DNA of 41,004 nt from an uncultured Alphaproteobacteria bacterium (GCA_949286465.1 CASECI010000041.1:1-41004), one strand, 5' to 3'; counted from the stretch's first letter, positions 18,622 through 29,761 are shown. Numbers and translations are program-made. Notes: generated by a model not told the origin, from the letters alone.

Positions 18622-19593
18622 TTAAAACCACTTTTTCTTTTTAAGGTACCAGACCTGCAATAGGCCTAATAAAACAAGTGTTATTGTAATACTTAAAAAG
18701 CGTAAAGGTTCTTGCATAACCTCAATAGAATTTGAGCCTAAAATACCTGTGATGAGCGTTAAAGGAGCAAGCACAACCATTATAATCGTAAACATATACA
18801 TTGTTTGATTAAGTTGTACATTAATTCGACTATTTAACTCTTCTTGGTTGACCGTAGCATGTTCTCTAGCAAAATCTAGGTCTTCTACAAACTTTTGTAA
18901 ATCGCGACTTATATCTTTGAGTATAGTCCTATCATCTTTTGTAATATTCTGAATATCCATGATTTTCAAAGCATTAAATAAATCTCTTTGCGGTCCTAAG
19001 TAACGTCGAATACCCAAGATTTTATGTCTTATTTCACTAATTCGCGATTGAAGATGAGTTGTTCTATCTCGTTTAACATCAATCATATCATCTTCTATAT
19101 CATCTAAATCATCATCTATTTTTTTAACGACATCCGAAATATTTTCATTCATCATCTCTGCAATCATCACAAAAGCATTAATTGGATTGCTAGGTCCACT
19201 TCCAGATTTGAGAGCTGAAGCCATTTTTTCAATAGCGATTAATCGTCTATGCGATAAGGAAATAATTTTATCTTTTTCTATCCATATTCTTAAAGCGATC
19301 ATATCATCTACATCAGCATTACGATTCGTATTAACCCCGCGTAGAACAACGAATAATCCTTGAGGTGTTGTAAAATATCTCGGTTGAGTATCTTCATCTA
19401 ATAAGTTTTCAACAATCGTTTCTTCCAAGCCACTTTGATGAGATAGCCACTCTACGCTTTTTTCATCTTCCTCATCTAAATGGACCCACGCTATTTTATT
19501 CTTAACCTTCTCCATGTGGCGGGAAGAAACACGAAGCCCGCCTCCTTTTCCATTTAGAATAAAACAAAATTCAGACGTTACAGAAGATACCAT
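18622..19593 (-). CDS. CorA/ZntB-family divalent metal transporter, variant GSN motif
   Basis: A 2-TM-GxN metal transporter. The soluble N-terminal funnel (about 1-260) has family features such as LRGVN, MIALRIWIEKDKIISL and a long stalk helix, and resembles ZntB more than CorA. Two C-terminal membrane helices (about 262-284 and 295-315) flank a short loop, and a basic tail KKKKWF ends the protein. The selectivity-filter motif reads G286-S287-N288 where GMN, GVN or GIN is usual. The codons GGC TCA AAT confirm it. Length is 323 residues. Substrate (Mg, Zn, Co or other) cannot be read from the sequence. It is 11 bases after the hemolysin III gene. Confidence 0.85.
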   Translation of the reverse strand: MVSSVTSEFCFILNGKGGGLRVSSRHMEKVKNKIAWVHLDEEDEKSVEWLSHQSGLEETIVENLLDEDTQPRYFTTPQGLFVVLRGVNTNRNADVDDMIALRIWIEKDKIISLSHRRLIAIEKMASALKSGSGPSNPINAFVMIAEMMNENISDVVKKIDDDLDDIEDDMIDVKRDRTTHLQSRISEIRHKILGIRRYLGPQRDLFNALKIMDIQNITKDDRTILKDISRDLQKFVEDLDFAREHATVNQEELNSRINVQLNQTMYMFTIIMVVLAPLTLITGILGSNSIEVMQEPLRFLSITITLVLLGLLQVWYLKKKKWF

Positions 19594-19604
19594 TTATTTC
19601 TCTC

Positions 19605-20264
19605 TTAATTAAGTAGGACACAAGAATATAGAACTGCAAAAAAATGCATGATAGAACCAGCTAAGACAAATAAATGCCATATAGCATGAGTATAAGGCTT
19701 ACTTTTCCAAACATAGAAAATAATACCAAGAGTATAGAATAATCCACCTAAAGCCAAAAAAATAAGGCCGATTTTAGGAACAGTTTCTATCAATCTATTA
19801 GACGCCACTAAAATAAGCCACCCCATACCAAGATATAAGCCTATTGACCAAATCTTTGTCCCGCTACCAGAAGAATATAGTTTTAAAAAAGTTCCTAATA
19901 CAGCTAGCCCCCATACAATTCCAAAAAGCGACCATCCAATAACGCCGCGCATAAGAACTAATAAAAATGGAGTATAAGTTCCTGCTATTAAGTAATAAAT
20001 CGCAATATGATCTAGTTTCTTTAAATGCTTTTTCCATACATGAGCTGTAACTGAATGATAAATTGTCGAAGCAGAATAAAGGAGGATAAGCGTTGATCCA
20101 AAAATAGCACTCGATACAATACTCCAAACATTTCCATAAAGACAAGAAAGGCAAACAAGAACCACTAATCCAGCTATACTCAATGCAATACCAATCCCAT
20201 GCTCAAAAGCATGGAAAAACTCTTCTATACCTGTATAGGGGCGTACAATTTTTGTTTGAAGCAT
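19605..20264 (-). CDS. hemolysin III / PAQR family membrane protein
   Basis: A seven-helix membrane protein of the bacterial hemolysin III (YqfA) branch of the PAQR superfamily, thought to be metal-dependent hydrolases or lipid-homeostasis proteins. Signatures are EEFFHAFEHGIGIALSIAG at the N-terminus, STIYHS near residue 68, the DHIAIYYLIAGTYTPF segment and the C-terminal HAIWHLFVLAGSIMHFFAV. The Ser, Asp and three His of the proposed metal site are all present. Length is 219 residues. AAAGGAG lies in front of the ATG. It precedes the CorA-like gene by 11 bases and is probably cotranscribed. The hemolysin name is historical. Confidence 0.9.
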   Translation of the reverse strand: MLQTKIVRPYTGIEEFFHAFEHGIGIALSIAGLVVLVCLSCLYGNVWSIVSSAIFGSTLILLYSASTIYHSVTAHVWKKHLKKLDHIAIYYLIAGTYTPFLLVLMRGVIGWSLFGIVWGLAVLGTFLKLYSSGSGTKIWSIGLYLGMGWLILVASNRLIETVPKIGLIFLALGGLFYTLGIIFYVWKSKPYTHAIWHLFVLAGSIMHFFAVLYSCVLLN

Positions 20265-20285
20265 ACATATCTCCTTTTATTTATA

Positions 20286-20314
20286 AGGATATTTTTTATC
20301 CATAAGAGAGTCAA
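20286..20314 (-). promoter_or_regulatory. promoter of the hemolysin III-CorA pair
   Basis: Minus-strand TTGACT (20314-20309), a 17-base spacer and TATCCT (20291-20286) lie just before the gene starting at 20264. The match is 5/6 and 4/6. Confidence 0.45.
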
Positions 20315-20335
20315 ATAAAAAAAGAAAAATAACAA

Positions 20336-20364
20336 TTGACTTTTTTAAATAGTTTAGATAAATT
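20336..20364 (+). promoter_or_regulatory. promoter of the HNH-like gene
   Basis: TTGACT (20336-20341), 17 bases and TAAATT (20359-20364) precede the start at 20400 by 36 bases. The match is 5/6 and 4/6 at ideal spacing. Confidence 0.5.
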
Positions 20365-20399
20365 ATTTTGTCTATCTTTTCTCAAAAGAAGAAAATAAA

Positions 20400-21167
20400 A
20401 TGGATACAACAACACACCTTTTACCAATTATAGCCTCTACAAGAATTGAAATCAGTAATAGTTTTCAAAAAAGGACTTCATTGATTAATCTCATAAAAAA
20501 TTCTCATCTTGAGCTACGTCATATCCCTTTTGAAAGGACAGATGTTCCGACATTTAAAAGGATTCGTGAAGAGTTTAATAGTAGCATTCGGCCTATATTC
20601 TTAAAATATCTTTGGAAAGTAGAAAATTCCTTTATAAAGAAACATTTCACTTTTTTTGAACAAGAAAAAATTATGACCGGCTATTTACCTATAGGATGGA
20701 CAGTTCACCATCAAAGACCTATCAGCTGTGGTGGTTTAAACTACTCGAAAGAGTTTGATAAGAAAATTAGAAAAGTGCCCCTCACATTAGAAGATTTAAC
20801 TTCTATCCCAGAAGGTTCGACAAAAGATACTTACATACTCGGTCGACAGCTAGCACGCTATCTTGCTGAAAAAGAAAAAAAAGGACTTTTAACGTCCACC
20901 TTTTACAAAATGTTTCAACGTTATCTTATTCTTATTCCTCAATTTCTTCATGAAGAATTAGAAAAAAATATTTTAACGCCTCAAAAAAAACAATTATCTT
21001 TATACAGAAAACCAGAAGAAGACTTTATTATTCCGACTTCACCTCTTTTAATTTACGGCGGTGACAGGCATCAATTTAAAGAGAAAAATAAATCTCAAAG
21101 AATCTCTCGCCACCAAGAAGAGTTTTTACCCCTTATAACTTCTCATTTATCTCAACACCTACGTTGA
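20400..21167 (+). CDS. orphan protein with HNH-like HH..P...GG signature
   Basis: A 255-residue soluble, basic protein with no signal peptide. Residues 99-114 read GWTVHHQRPISCGGLN. The H103-H104, P107, G111-G112 and N114 pattern is that of the first half of HNH/His-Me-finger nucleases. The later Asn and His that complete a classical HNH site are not obvious, so the nuclease could be divergent or inactive. Flanking helices are rich in Lys and Glu, and the C-terminus ends in several His and Gln. The gene has its own promoter and a strong terminator and is not in an operon, as seen for solitary accessory genes. I do not recognise the family; nuclease activity is a hypothesis. Confidence 0.7.
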   Translation: MDTTTHLLPIIASTRIEISNSFQKRTSLINLIKNSHLELRHIPFERTDVPTFKRIREEFNSSIRPIFLKYLWKVENSFIKKHFTFFEQEKIMTGYLPIGWTVHHQRPISCGGLNYSKEFDKKIRKVPLTLEDLTSIPEGSTKDTYILGRQLARYLAEKEKKGLLTSTFYKMFQRYLILIPQFLHEELEKNILTPQKKQLSLYRKPEEDFIIPTSPLLIYGGDRHQFKEKNKSQRISRHQEEFLPLITSHLSQHLR

Positions 21168-21186
21168 CCTACAAAACATGAAGCAA

Positions 21187-21215
21187 AAAAAATCCTCCCA
21201 AAAGGAGGATTTTTT
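21187..21215. terminator. bidirectional rho-independent terminator
   Basis: A perfect 12-bp stem (21187-21198 with 21204-21215) around the loop CAAAA, with an A-run on the left arm and a T-run on the right. It serves the HNH-like gene on the plus strand and the lipoprotein gene ending at 21234 on the minus strand. Confidence 0.9.
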
Positions 21216-21233
21216 AAGATTAACTTCATTGTG

Positions 21234-21677
21234 TTAACGTTGATTTTGTTTTTGGTTCCACATAACTTTTTCTTGAACGCCAACAGCAACATTAACATCT
21301 CCAGTATTCGCATCAATAAATTGAGCCTCTCCTGGGACGACCTTAGAAACAGGTTTTGCAATTGGACGGCCACGAACATCGGAAACACGCGTAGAAACAC
21401 TGACTGTTTTTCTAGCTTCATTAAAACGATAACTTTCCTGAACCATAGCTCCTGTTTCATCAACATAGCTGAAGCGGTAAGTTGATGTACCACGGCCATC
21501 ATTACTATCGCGTCCTGAAACTGAAACTTGGGCATTTGGATTATTTTTCAAGGCAGCCATTTTTTGCTCAACTCTAGCTTTTTCCTCATAGAATCTAGCT
21601 TCATCTATTGAGCTGCATCCTACCATTGTAGCCATAGCAGCCATTGCACATAACATTGCATAAGTCTTATTTTTCAT
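21234..21677 (-). CDS. hypothetical lipoprotein
   Basis: A 147-residue protein with a lipoprotein signal: basic start MKNKTYAMLC, hydrophobic Ala/Met stretch and lipobox MVGC with C21 as the lipidated residue. The mature part starts with a Glu/Lys helix (about 26-45) and continues as beta-rich sequence (VSVSGRDSNDGRGTSTYRFSY, YRFNEARKTVSVSTRV). It contains no further motif I know. There is no Asp at +2 (residues after C21 are SSI), so outer-membrane sorting is likely if Lol rules hold. It follows the coiled-coil gene at 21743 after a stable hairpin, with AGAGAGG as ribosome site. Function unknown. Confidence 0.8.
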   Translation of the reverse strand: MKNKTYAMLCAMAAMATMVGCSSIDEARFYEEKARVEQKMAALKNNPNAQVSVSGRDSNDGRGTSTYRFSYVDETGAMVQESYRFNEARKTVSVSTRVSDVRGRPIAKPVSKVVPGEAQFIDANTGDVNVAVGVQEKVMWNQKQNQR

Positions 21678-21702
21678 TTTTCCTCTCTTTTTTTATTTAT
21701 TT

Positions 21703-21728
21703 TCCTACCCCTTGAACAAGGGGTAGGA
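21703..21728 (-). other. stable intercistronic RNA hairpin
   Basis: An 11-bp perfect stem (21703-21713 with 21718-21728) closed by a four-base loop lies between two minus-strand genes. On the minus strand it is followed by an A-rich, not U-rich, stretch and then the ribosome site of the lipoprotein gene. It is therefore not a standard terminator; it may be an mRNA-stability or processing element. Confidence 0.7.
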
Positions 21729-21742
21729 TGCGTTATCTAAAA

Positions 21743-22354
21743 TTAACGGTTATTGCCACGAACTAAAATACGTAACAAGTTATTTCCAGTTCTTTCTGTT
21801 TTTCTCAATGCACGACGTTGTTCTTGCTGAGCTTGTCTTTCAGCTCTTCTTGCCTCCATAGCCGCTTTTCTTTCAGCACGTTTTGCATCTAACTCTGCTC
21901 TACGAGCGGCTCGTTGAGCTTCTCTATCAGCATTTGCAAGAGCTCTATCTTCTTGACGTTGCAAAGTGGCAATCTGTCTTGCATTTTCAGTAGCTTCACG
22001 ACGTTCAGCGTAAGTTGCTCTAATTTCTTCTTTTTTAGCTTCTGCCTTCGCCTCTGCTGCAGCTGTTTTTGCTGCTGCGTCAGCCTTTGCTTCTTCTGCT
22101 TTCATTTGAGAATCTTCTATTTTTTGATCTCTCCGATCTCCAGCTGTTACACCTTCATAAATTTCTATAGGTGTAGTAATAATTTCACCGGCTTTCATAA
22201 TAGAACGATAATCGACTCTTGTTTCTCCAGCATTTGTTTTCGTTGGAGCAAACATTGCTGCACTTCCGATAACCAACGCTGCTAAGGCACCATTACCTTT
22301 TAATAAATTCCATTTTTGTTTTCTTACTTTTTTTACAATTTCTGATGCTTCCAT
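21743..22354 (-). CDS. exported Ala/Arg/Glu-rich coiled-coil protein
   Basis: A 203-residue protein. A basic N-terminus (about 1-20) precedes a hydrophobic segment (ALAALVIGSAAMFAP, about 23-37) and a possible signal-peptidase site after TNA (about 40-42). A short globular stretch follows (about 43-75). Residues about 76-190 are an almost uninterrupted Ala/Lys/Arg/Glu coiled coil with loose repeats of RAERKAAMEARR type, ending in a basic tail. I do not recognise a family, and such composition gives unreliable matches to TolA-like proteins. Its promoter (22388-22416) and the shared direction with the lipoprotein gene suggest a two-gene envelope unit. Confidence 0.75.
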   Translation of the reverse strand: MEASEIVKKVRKQKWNLLKGNGALAALVIGSAAMFAPTKTNAGETRVDYRSIMKAGEIITTPIEIYEGVTAGDRRDQKIEDSQMKAEEAKADAAAKTAAAEAKAEAKKEEIRATYAERREATENARQIATLQRQEDRALANADREAQRAARRAELDAKRAERKAAMEARRAERQAQQEQRRALRKTERTGNNLLRILVRGNNR

Positions 22355-22387
22355 TTTCTCTCTCCTTATTATTGTTTCTATACTTAT

Positions 22388-22416
22388 AGTTTATTAAACT
22401 TTTTTCATTTTGTCAA
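22388..22416 (-). promoter_or_regulatory. promoter of the coiled-coil protein gene
   Basis: Minus-strand TTGACA (22416-22411), a 17-base spacer and TAAACT (22393-22388), a perfect -35 with a 4/6 -10, 34 bases before the start at 22354. Confidence 0.6.
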
Positions 22417-22472
22417 CATTTTTTTACAGTTTGTTTCTTTATTTTAAGTAACTGATTATCATAGAGAACATT

Positions 22473-22601
22473 TTACTTATAGGATTTATTTTTATTTGTT
22501 TTAAGAAAAATAAATTTTAAAAGCTCTGCCGATTCCTTTCCTAGTAAAATGGGCGATTTTGCCATAAAATTATAAAATAACTCTATTTTTTGACTTTTCA
22601 T
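22473..22601 (-). CDS. possible 42-residue small protein, translationally coupled
   Basis: An ATG at 22601 overlaps the TGA stop of the gene at 22598-23473 (ATGA) and opens a 42-codon frame ending in TAA at 22473. The upstream AAAGGAATGG could serve as ribosome site, although reinitiation would suffice. The peptide (MKSQKIELFYNFMAKSPILL...) is basic and amphipathic, with a moderately hydrophobic middle and a Lys/Asn-rich end. No homolog is known to me. The precise coupling argues for a real gene, but a frame of this length in AT-rich DNA may be chance. Confidence 0.4.
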   Translation of the reverse strand: MKSQKIELFYNFMAKSPILLGKESAELLKFIFLKTNKNKSYK

Positions 22602-23473
22602 TTTTCCATTCCTTTCTTCTGAGCTATTACAATAGCAGAAGGATTTTCTTTTTCTACAGGAACTTCTACTTTTTGAGCTCTATAAATAACATGATCTCCG
22701 TTTTTATATGCTGTGGCGATTTCTTTAGCTAGAACCAAATTAGGTCCCATAATTCCAACTTCAGGAGTCAAGGTTATAGCTTTATATAAGTGTCTCAAGC
22801 GTGCTTCAGGATTCTTTGTTCGACTCGCTTTAATGAGCCTTCCATAAGCCAATTTTGCTCGTGTTGGATTTGTATCAATACCCGCTGCCTGCTTTTTCTT
22901 ATAAAGTTCAAAAGCAACATCCTGAAATGTTTTGCAATTTTCGAGTTCTGGAAATTGACGTATAGCAACATTTTCATATTGTTTAGCTTTAACCTTATTC
23001 CCTCTCATCATTTCTATCTTAGAGGCAACCCAACTATCCATTGCGGCATCTGCTTTTTGATAAATACGAGCAAGCCCTTTTCGTTCTCCTTCATCCAAAT
23101 GAATCTCATCACTCGCTTTGCCAGAAACGATTGCAAATTGATAATCAACAACCGTGCGTGTTTTAGGTAAATGGGCTTGCTTTTGGGCAGAAGGACGAGA
23201 AGTTTTACTTTCCTTTTGAGCTAATTCTGAAACTGTCTTTTTTAATTTTTCTTTCGGTAAAGCTGCCGTCTTTTGAACAACAGACTGTTCGTTTGCTTCT
23301 TGTTTTTCTGAGGATTTCTGAAGAGCATTATATCCTAAAATAGAACCAATAAATAATGCTGTTGCAGTTCCTACATATAAAAACGGTTTTTTTACTTTTT
23401 TCCACCAAGAAGCCTCTCCTTCACGGTGATATGCAGATTTATCATAAGATTTAACACTCTTATCATATGTCAT
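22598..23473 (-). CDS. hypothetical single-span membrane protein
   Basis: A 291-residue protein. The cytoplasmic head (1-30) contains a doubled YDKS element (YDKSVKSYDKSAYH) and a KKVKK stretch. One membrane span follows at about 31-49. A Lys/Glu/Gln-rich linker (about 50-110) leads to a helical outer domain (about 115-265) that looks TPR-like (IYQKADAAMDSW, LAYGRLIKASRTKNPEARLRHLYKAI). The topology suggests an inner-membrane anchor with a periplasmic helical domain. I do not recognise the family. It has a strong promoter and is followed by the small coupled ORF. Confidence 0.8.
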   Translation of the reverse strand: MTYDKSVKSYDKSAYHREGEASWWKKVKKPFLYVGTATALFIGSILGYNALQKSSEKQEANEQSVVQKTAALPKEKLKKTVSELAQKESKTSRPSAQKQAHLPKTRTVVDYQFAIVSGKASDEIHLDEGERKGLARIYQKADAAMDSWVASKIEMMRGNKVKAKQYENVAIRQFPELENCKTFQDVAFELYKKKQAAGIDTNPTRAKLAYGRLIKASRTKNPEARLRHLYKAITLTPEVGIMGPNLVLAKEIATAYKNGDHVIYRAQKVEVPVEKENPSAIVIAQKKGMEK

Positions 23474-23504
23474 AATATACCTCTTTTGTTCTTATCTTTT
23501 AACT

Positions 23505-23532
23505 AGTATACACGCTCCAAATATTTTGTCAA
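23505..23532 (-). promoter_or_regulatory. promoter of the single-span protein gene
   Basis: Minus-strand TTGACA (23532-23527), a 16-base spacer and TATACT (23510-23505), a perfect -35 and 5/6 -10, 32 bases before the start at 23473. A second TTGACA lies 18 bases further upstream (23550-23545), without a good -10. Confidence 0.7.
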
Positions 23533-23579
23533 TATTTTTCTTTTTGTCAATTCGTCTCATGTATATTGCATATAGAATT

Positions 23580-23611
23580 AAAAAAGAAGACTTTTAAAAG
23601 TCTCCTTTTTT
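23580..23611. terminator. gyrB terminator
   Basis: The perfect 16-base palindrome AGACTTTTAAAAGTCT (23588-23603) is extended by a mismatch, a G-C pair and six A-T pairs. This leaves a U-run at the end on the minus strand just after the gyrB stop. Confidence 0.75.
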
Positions 23612-23616
23612 AAATT

Positions 23617-27242
<3,626 letters not shown>

Positions 27243-27257
27243 GAACAATCTACACAC

Positions 27258-28379
27258 CTACACCCGCATTGGCATTAAAACATATAATGCTGAAGTATCA
27301 TTGGCATCTTGAATAATCACAGGAGACGTTCCGTTTAACAAAGAAAATCTAACTGTACTCCCTTTGATTTGATTCAATATATCCAATAGATACCGATAAT
27401 TAAACCCAATTTCTATCGTTTCTGCATCATATCCTGCTTCAATTTCGTCTTCAGCACTACCTTCATCCATATTAGAGGCTGTTACTGTCAAAGCTCCTTT
27501 TTTCATAATCAACTTAATTCCACGAGACTTTTCAGAAATAACCGCAACACGATCGACAACAGTTGTTAAAGCATTAGAATCTACTTCCATAAATTTATCA
27601 TTATCTTGTGGAATGACACGCTCATAATCTGGGAAAGTACCATCAATTAAGCGAGAAGAAAGAATCACATCCCCGAAAGAAAAGCGAATCTGATTTTCGG
27701 AAACAGAGACATTTACATCTTGATTCGTCTCTGCTATCAATTTTGTTAATTCTCCGATTGTTTTTCGGGGAATAATAATTCCCGGCATTCCACCTGCTCC
27801 TTTAGGTAAGTCAATTTCTGCCGTTGCTAACCGATGTCCATCTGTAGCTGCAGCTTTTAAAACAGCCTTTTCACCAGCTTTTTCATGTAAATAAATCCCA
27901 TTTAAGTTATATCTTGTCTCTTCTGTTGAAACAGCAAATTGTGTCCTATCAATTAATCCCTGCAATTCAGCTGTTGTCACCGTAAATACAAAAGGCGTTT
28001 CTTCTGTCGCCATAGTAGGGAAACCAGATGCTGAAATAGTCGGAAGAGCAAAACGAGAGCGCCCAGAAGTCACTAACAACTGTCCATTTTCCTCTTTCAA
28101 AAGACATTCAACCTGAGCACCATCCGGTAACTTTTTGACAATATCATAGAGCTTATGTGCTGAGACCGTTAAACTGCCATCTACTTCAACTTGTGCTTGC
28201 ACTTTATCTGAAATTTCGATTTCATTATCTGTTGCCTTCAATGAAAGAACGCCTCCCTGAGAATCTGCCTCTATTAAAACGTTTGATAGAATAGGAATAG
28301 TTTGACGACGTTCAACAACACTTTGCACATGAGCCAAAGACTTTAATAACCCATCACGTTCAATTAAAAATTTTACCAT
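27258..28379 (-). CDS. dnaN: DNA polymerase III beta clamp
   Basis: The sliding clamp of replication. The 373-residue protein has the three-domain layout. Typical segments are MVKFLIERDGLLKSLAHVQSVVERRQTIPILSNVLIEA at the start, SVSTEETRYNLNGIYLHE, AATDGHRLA, the middle RKTIGELTKL and DGTFPDYERVIP, and the C-terminal VLMPMRV. It is first in a dnaN-recF-gyrB operon with AAGGAAG before the ATG. dnaA, which usually precedes dnaN, is not adjacent: the next gene upstream encodes an unrelated membrane protein. Confidence 0.98.
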   Translation of the reverse strand: MVKFLIERDGLLKSLAHVQSVVERRQTIPILSNVLIEADSQGGVLSLKATDNEIEISDKVQAQVEVDGSLTVSAHKLYDIVKKLPDGAQVECLLKEENGQLLVTSGRSRFALPTISASGFPTMATEETPFVFTVTTAELQGLIDRTQFAVSTEETRYNLNGIYLHEKAGEKAVLKAAATDGHRLATAEIDLPKGAGGMPGIIIPRKTIGELTKLIAETNQDVNVSVSENQIRFSFGDVILSSRLIDGTFPDYERVIPQDNDKFMEVDSNALTTVVDRVAVISEKSRGIKLIMKKGALTVTASNMDEGSAEDEIEAGYDAETIEIGFNYRYLLDILNQIKGSTVRFSLLNGTSPVIIQDANDTSALYVLMPMRV

Positions 28380-28437
28380 TTATTCTTCCTTTTCTATTCA
28401 ATTTCACTTAAGATACTGAAAGTTGAGCCTTTCTAAC

Positions 28438-28456
28438 TTAACTTATCGTTAGTATA
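28438..28456 (-). promoter_or_regulatory. dnaN -10 element overlapped by a CtrA-like box
   Basis: On the minus strand TATACT (28456-28451) is a 5/6 -10 with only a weak -35 upstream. TTAA-CTTATCG-TTAG on the plus strand (28438-28452) matches the alphaproteobacterial CtrA pattern TTAA-N7-TTAA with one mismatch and overlaps the -10. A nearly identical box occurs at 32351-32366. Confidence 0.45.
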
Positions 28457-28490
28457 ACAAAATCCTCAAAAAAGGACAGCAAAAAAAGAA

Positions 28491-28514
28491 AAAAAATACA
28501 ACATTTTTTTGTTG
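28491..28514 (-). terminator. weak terminator of the gene ending at 28587
   Basis: A 5-bp stem CAACA/TGTTG (28499-28503 with 28510-28514) with a six-base loop is followed on the minus strand by a U-rich run (TGTATTTTTTTT). The stem is short, so strength is uncertain. Confidence 0.4.
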
Positions 28515-28586
28515 ACTAAGTTATTTTCAAATAAATTTTTAGCCTTATCTTAATAATAAAAAAATTTTCTTATTTTATGCGTCAAG

Positions 28587-29684
28587 TTATCTTAAATGAG
28601 CTTCCTCTGCAATATCTCGCATTTTAGCAAGACGTAAAGCTTCCTTAACCTTTAATCTTTCTATATTAACAGCTTCATTATAACGTTCTCGTTCATTACG
28701 AATTCGCGCTTTAATATCTTCTTGACGCTCACGAATCTCAGACTTTCTAACCATTTCAACGGCATAATTTAACATATAGTTCTGAAGTGTTCTATCTATC
28801 CCTTTAGCCAATTTTAAAAAACTCTTTTGAGCAACCTTATCATTAGGCCCTCCCACTTTTTGTCTAAAGCGACCGAACAAAATTAGTCCTTTAGAATCTT
28901 TTGGATTTAACTCCATTGCACGATGGAATGCTTTATCTGCTAAACGAACATCATAAAATCCCATTAAAAGAGCCATATGCGTTGCCATCTTTGACGCTTC
29001 TCTTCTTGCATATTGTTGCAATAACTTATCCTTAAGCCCAAATAAAATATGCTGTTGTCTCATCAATTCTTTATTCATTGTCTGCACAGCTTTTTGTGGC
29101 TTTCCTTGGCTAATTTCCTTTAAAGCCCGTGCATATTCTTTTTTATCTTTTGCGTAAGGATCTAATATTTTACGAGCACACAAATCTCTAAAGGCACGAA
29201 TAGAATCAATGATCGGCAATATATCAATTAAAGAAATCGTTTGCGGTATCATTTTCACTATTTGAGCATCACTTAATCCCTGATTAACCGCAGACATAAT
29301 TTGTTGTATAAGTGGTCCACCCATGGGCATAACATTTTCTGTAGATACAGATTGTTTGCCTAATTTCTTTTCCTCTTCAAAGATTTCTTTTATTTCCTTT
29401 AAAGAAATTTTCTCATCCTCCATTTGATATCTTTCCCAAAAATCTATATCAAAGGATTCTTTAGGTAAAAAAGTCAAAGATGCACGATGATAGAAAAATG
29501 CCCATTTGAAAATTAATTTCAATAATAAAAACATTATTGTTAATGTAAAAAGAACAACAATGTATCTCAGGAAAAAACTATAATCATTAACGAACTTTTT
29601 AAAAACAGAGAGGGCTTTATAGACATACGGATTTTGTTCCGAATACATTTGAAGCCGTTGCCACCAAGTGACGTCAAAATCCAT
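28587..29684 (-). CDS. hypothetical membrane protein with TPR-like domain
   Basis: A 365-residue protein with an N-terminal cytosolic or periplasmic segment rich in Trp and Tyr, one membrane span (about 39-60) and a large helical region. The part from about 200 to 300 (QGKPQKAVQTMNKELMRQQ, ADKAFHRAMELNPKDSKGLILFGRF) resembles tetratricopeptide repeats. The C-terminal 60 residues form a highly charged helix (ERQEDIKARIRNERERYNEAV). The family is unknown to me. It stands alone between dnaN and the divergent Lon-like gene, in the place where dnaA might be expected. Partner-binding scaffold is the most that can be suggested. Confidence 0.78.
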   Translation of the reverse strand: MDFDVTWWQRLQMYSEQNPYVYKALSVFKKFVNDYSFFLRYIVVLFTLTIMFLLLKLIFKWAFFYHRASLTFLPKESFDIDFWERYQMEDEKISLKEIKEIFEEEKKLGKQSVSTENVMPMGGPLIQQIMSAVNQGLSDAQIVKMIPQTISLIDILPIIDSIRAFRDLCARKILDPYAKDKKEYARALKEISQGKPQKAVQTMNKELMRQQHILFGLKDKLLQQYARREASKMATHMALLMGFYDVRLADKAFHRAMELNPKDSKGLILFGRFRQKVGGPNDKVAQKSFLKLAKGIDRTLQNYMLNYAVEMVRKSEIRERQEDIKARIRNERERYNEAVNIERLKVKEALRLAKMRDIAEEAHLR

Positions 29685-29761
29685 TATACCCCCATAAAAA
29701 ATTCAATAGGTTTTATTATACATCATTTAAAGCGATTTTTCCAGTTAAAAAATATACTTTC

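Noticed and set aside
21152-21535. Open frame of 127 codons overlapping the lipoprotein gene
   Set aside because: It covers the perfect terminator and the lipoprotein frame; the lipoprotein has a lipobox and ribosome site, this frame has neither.
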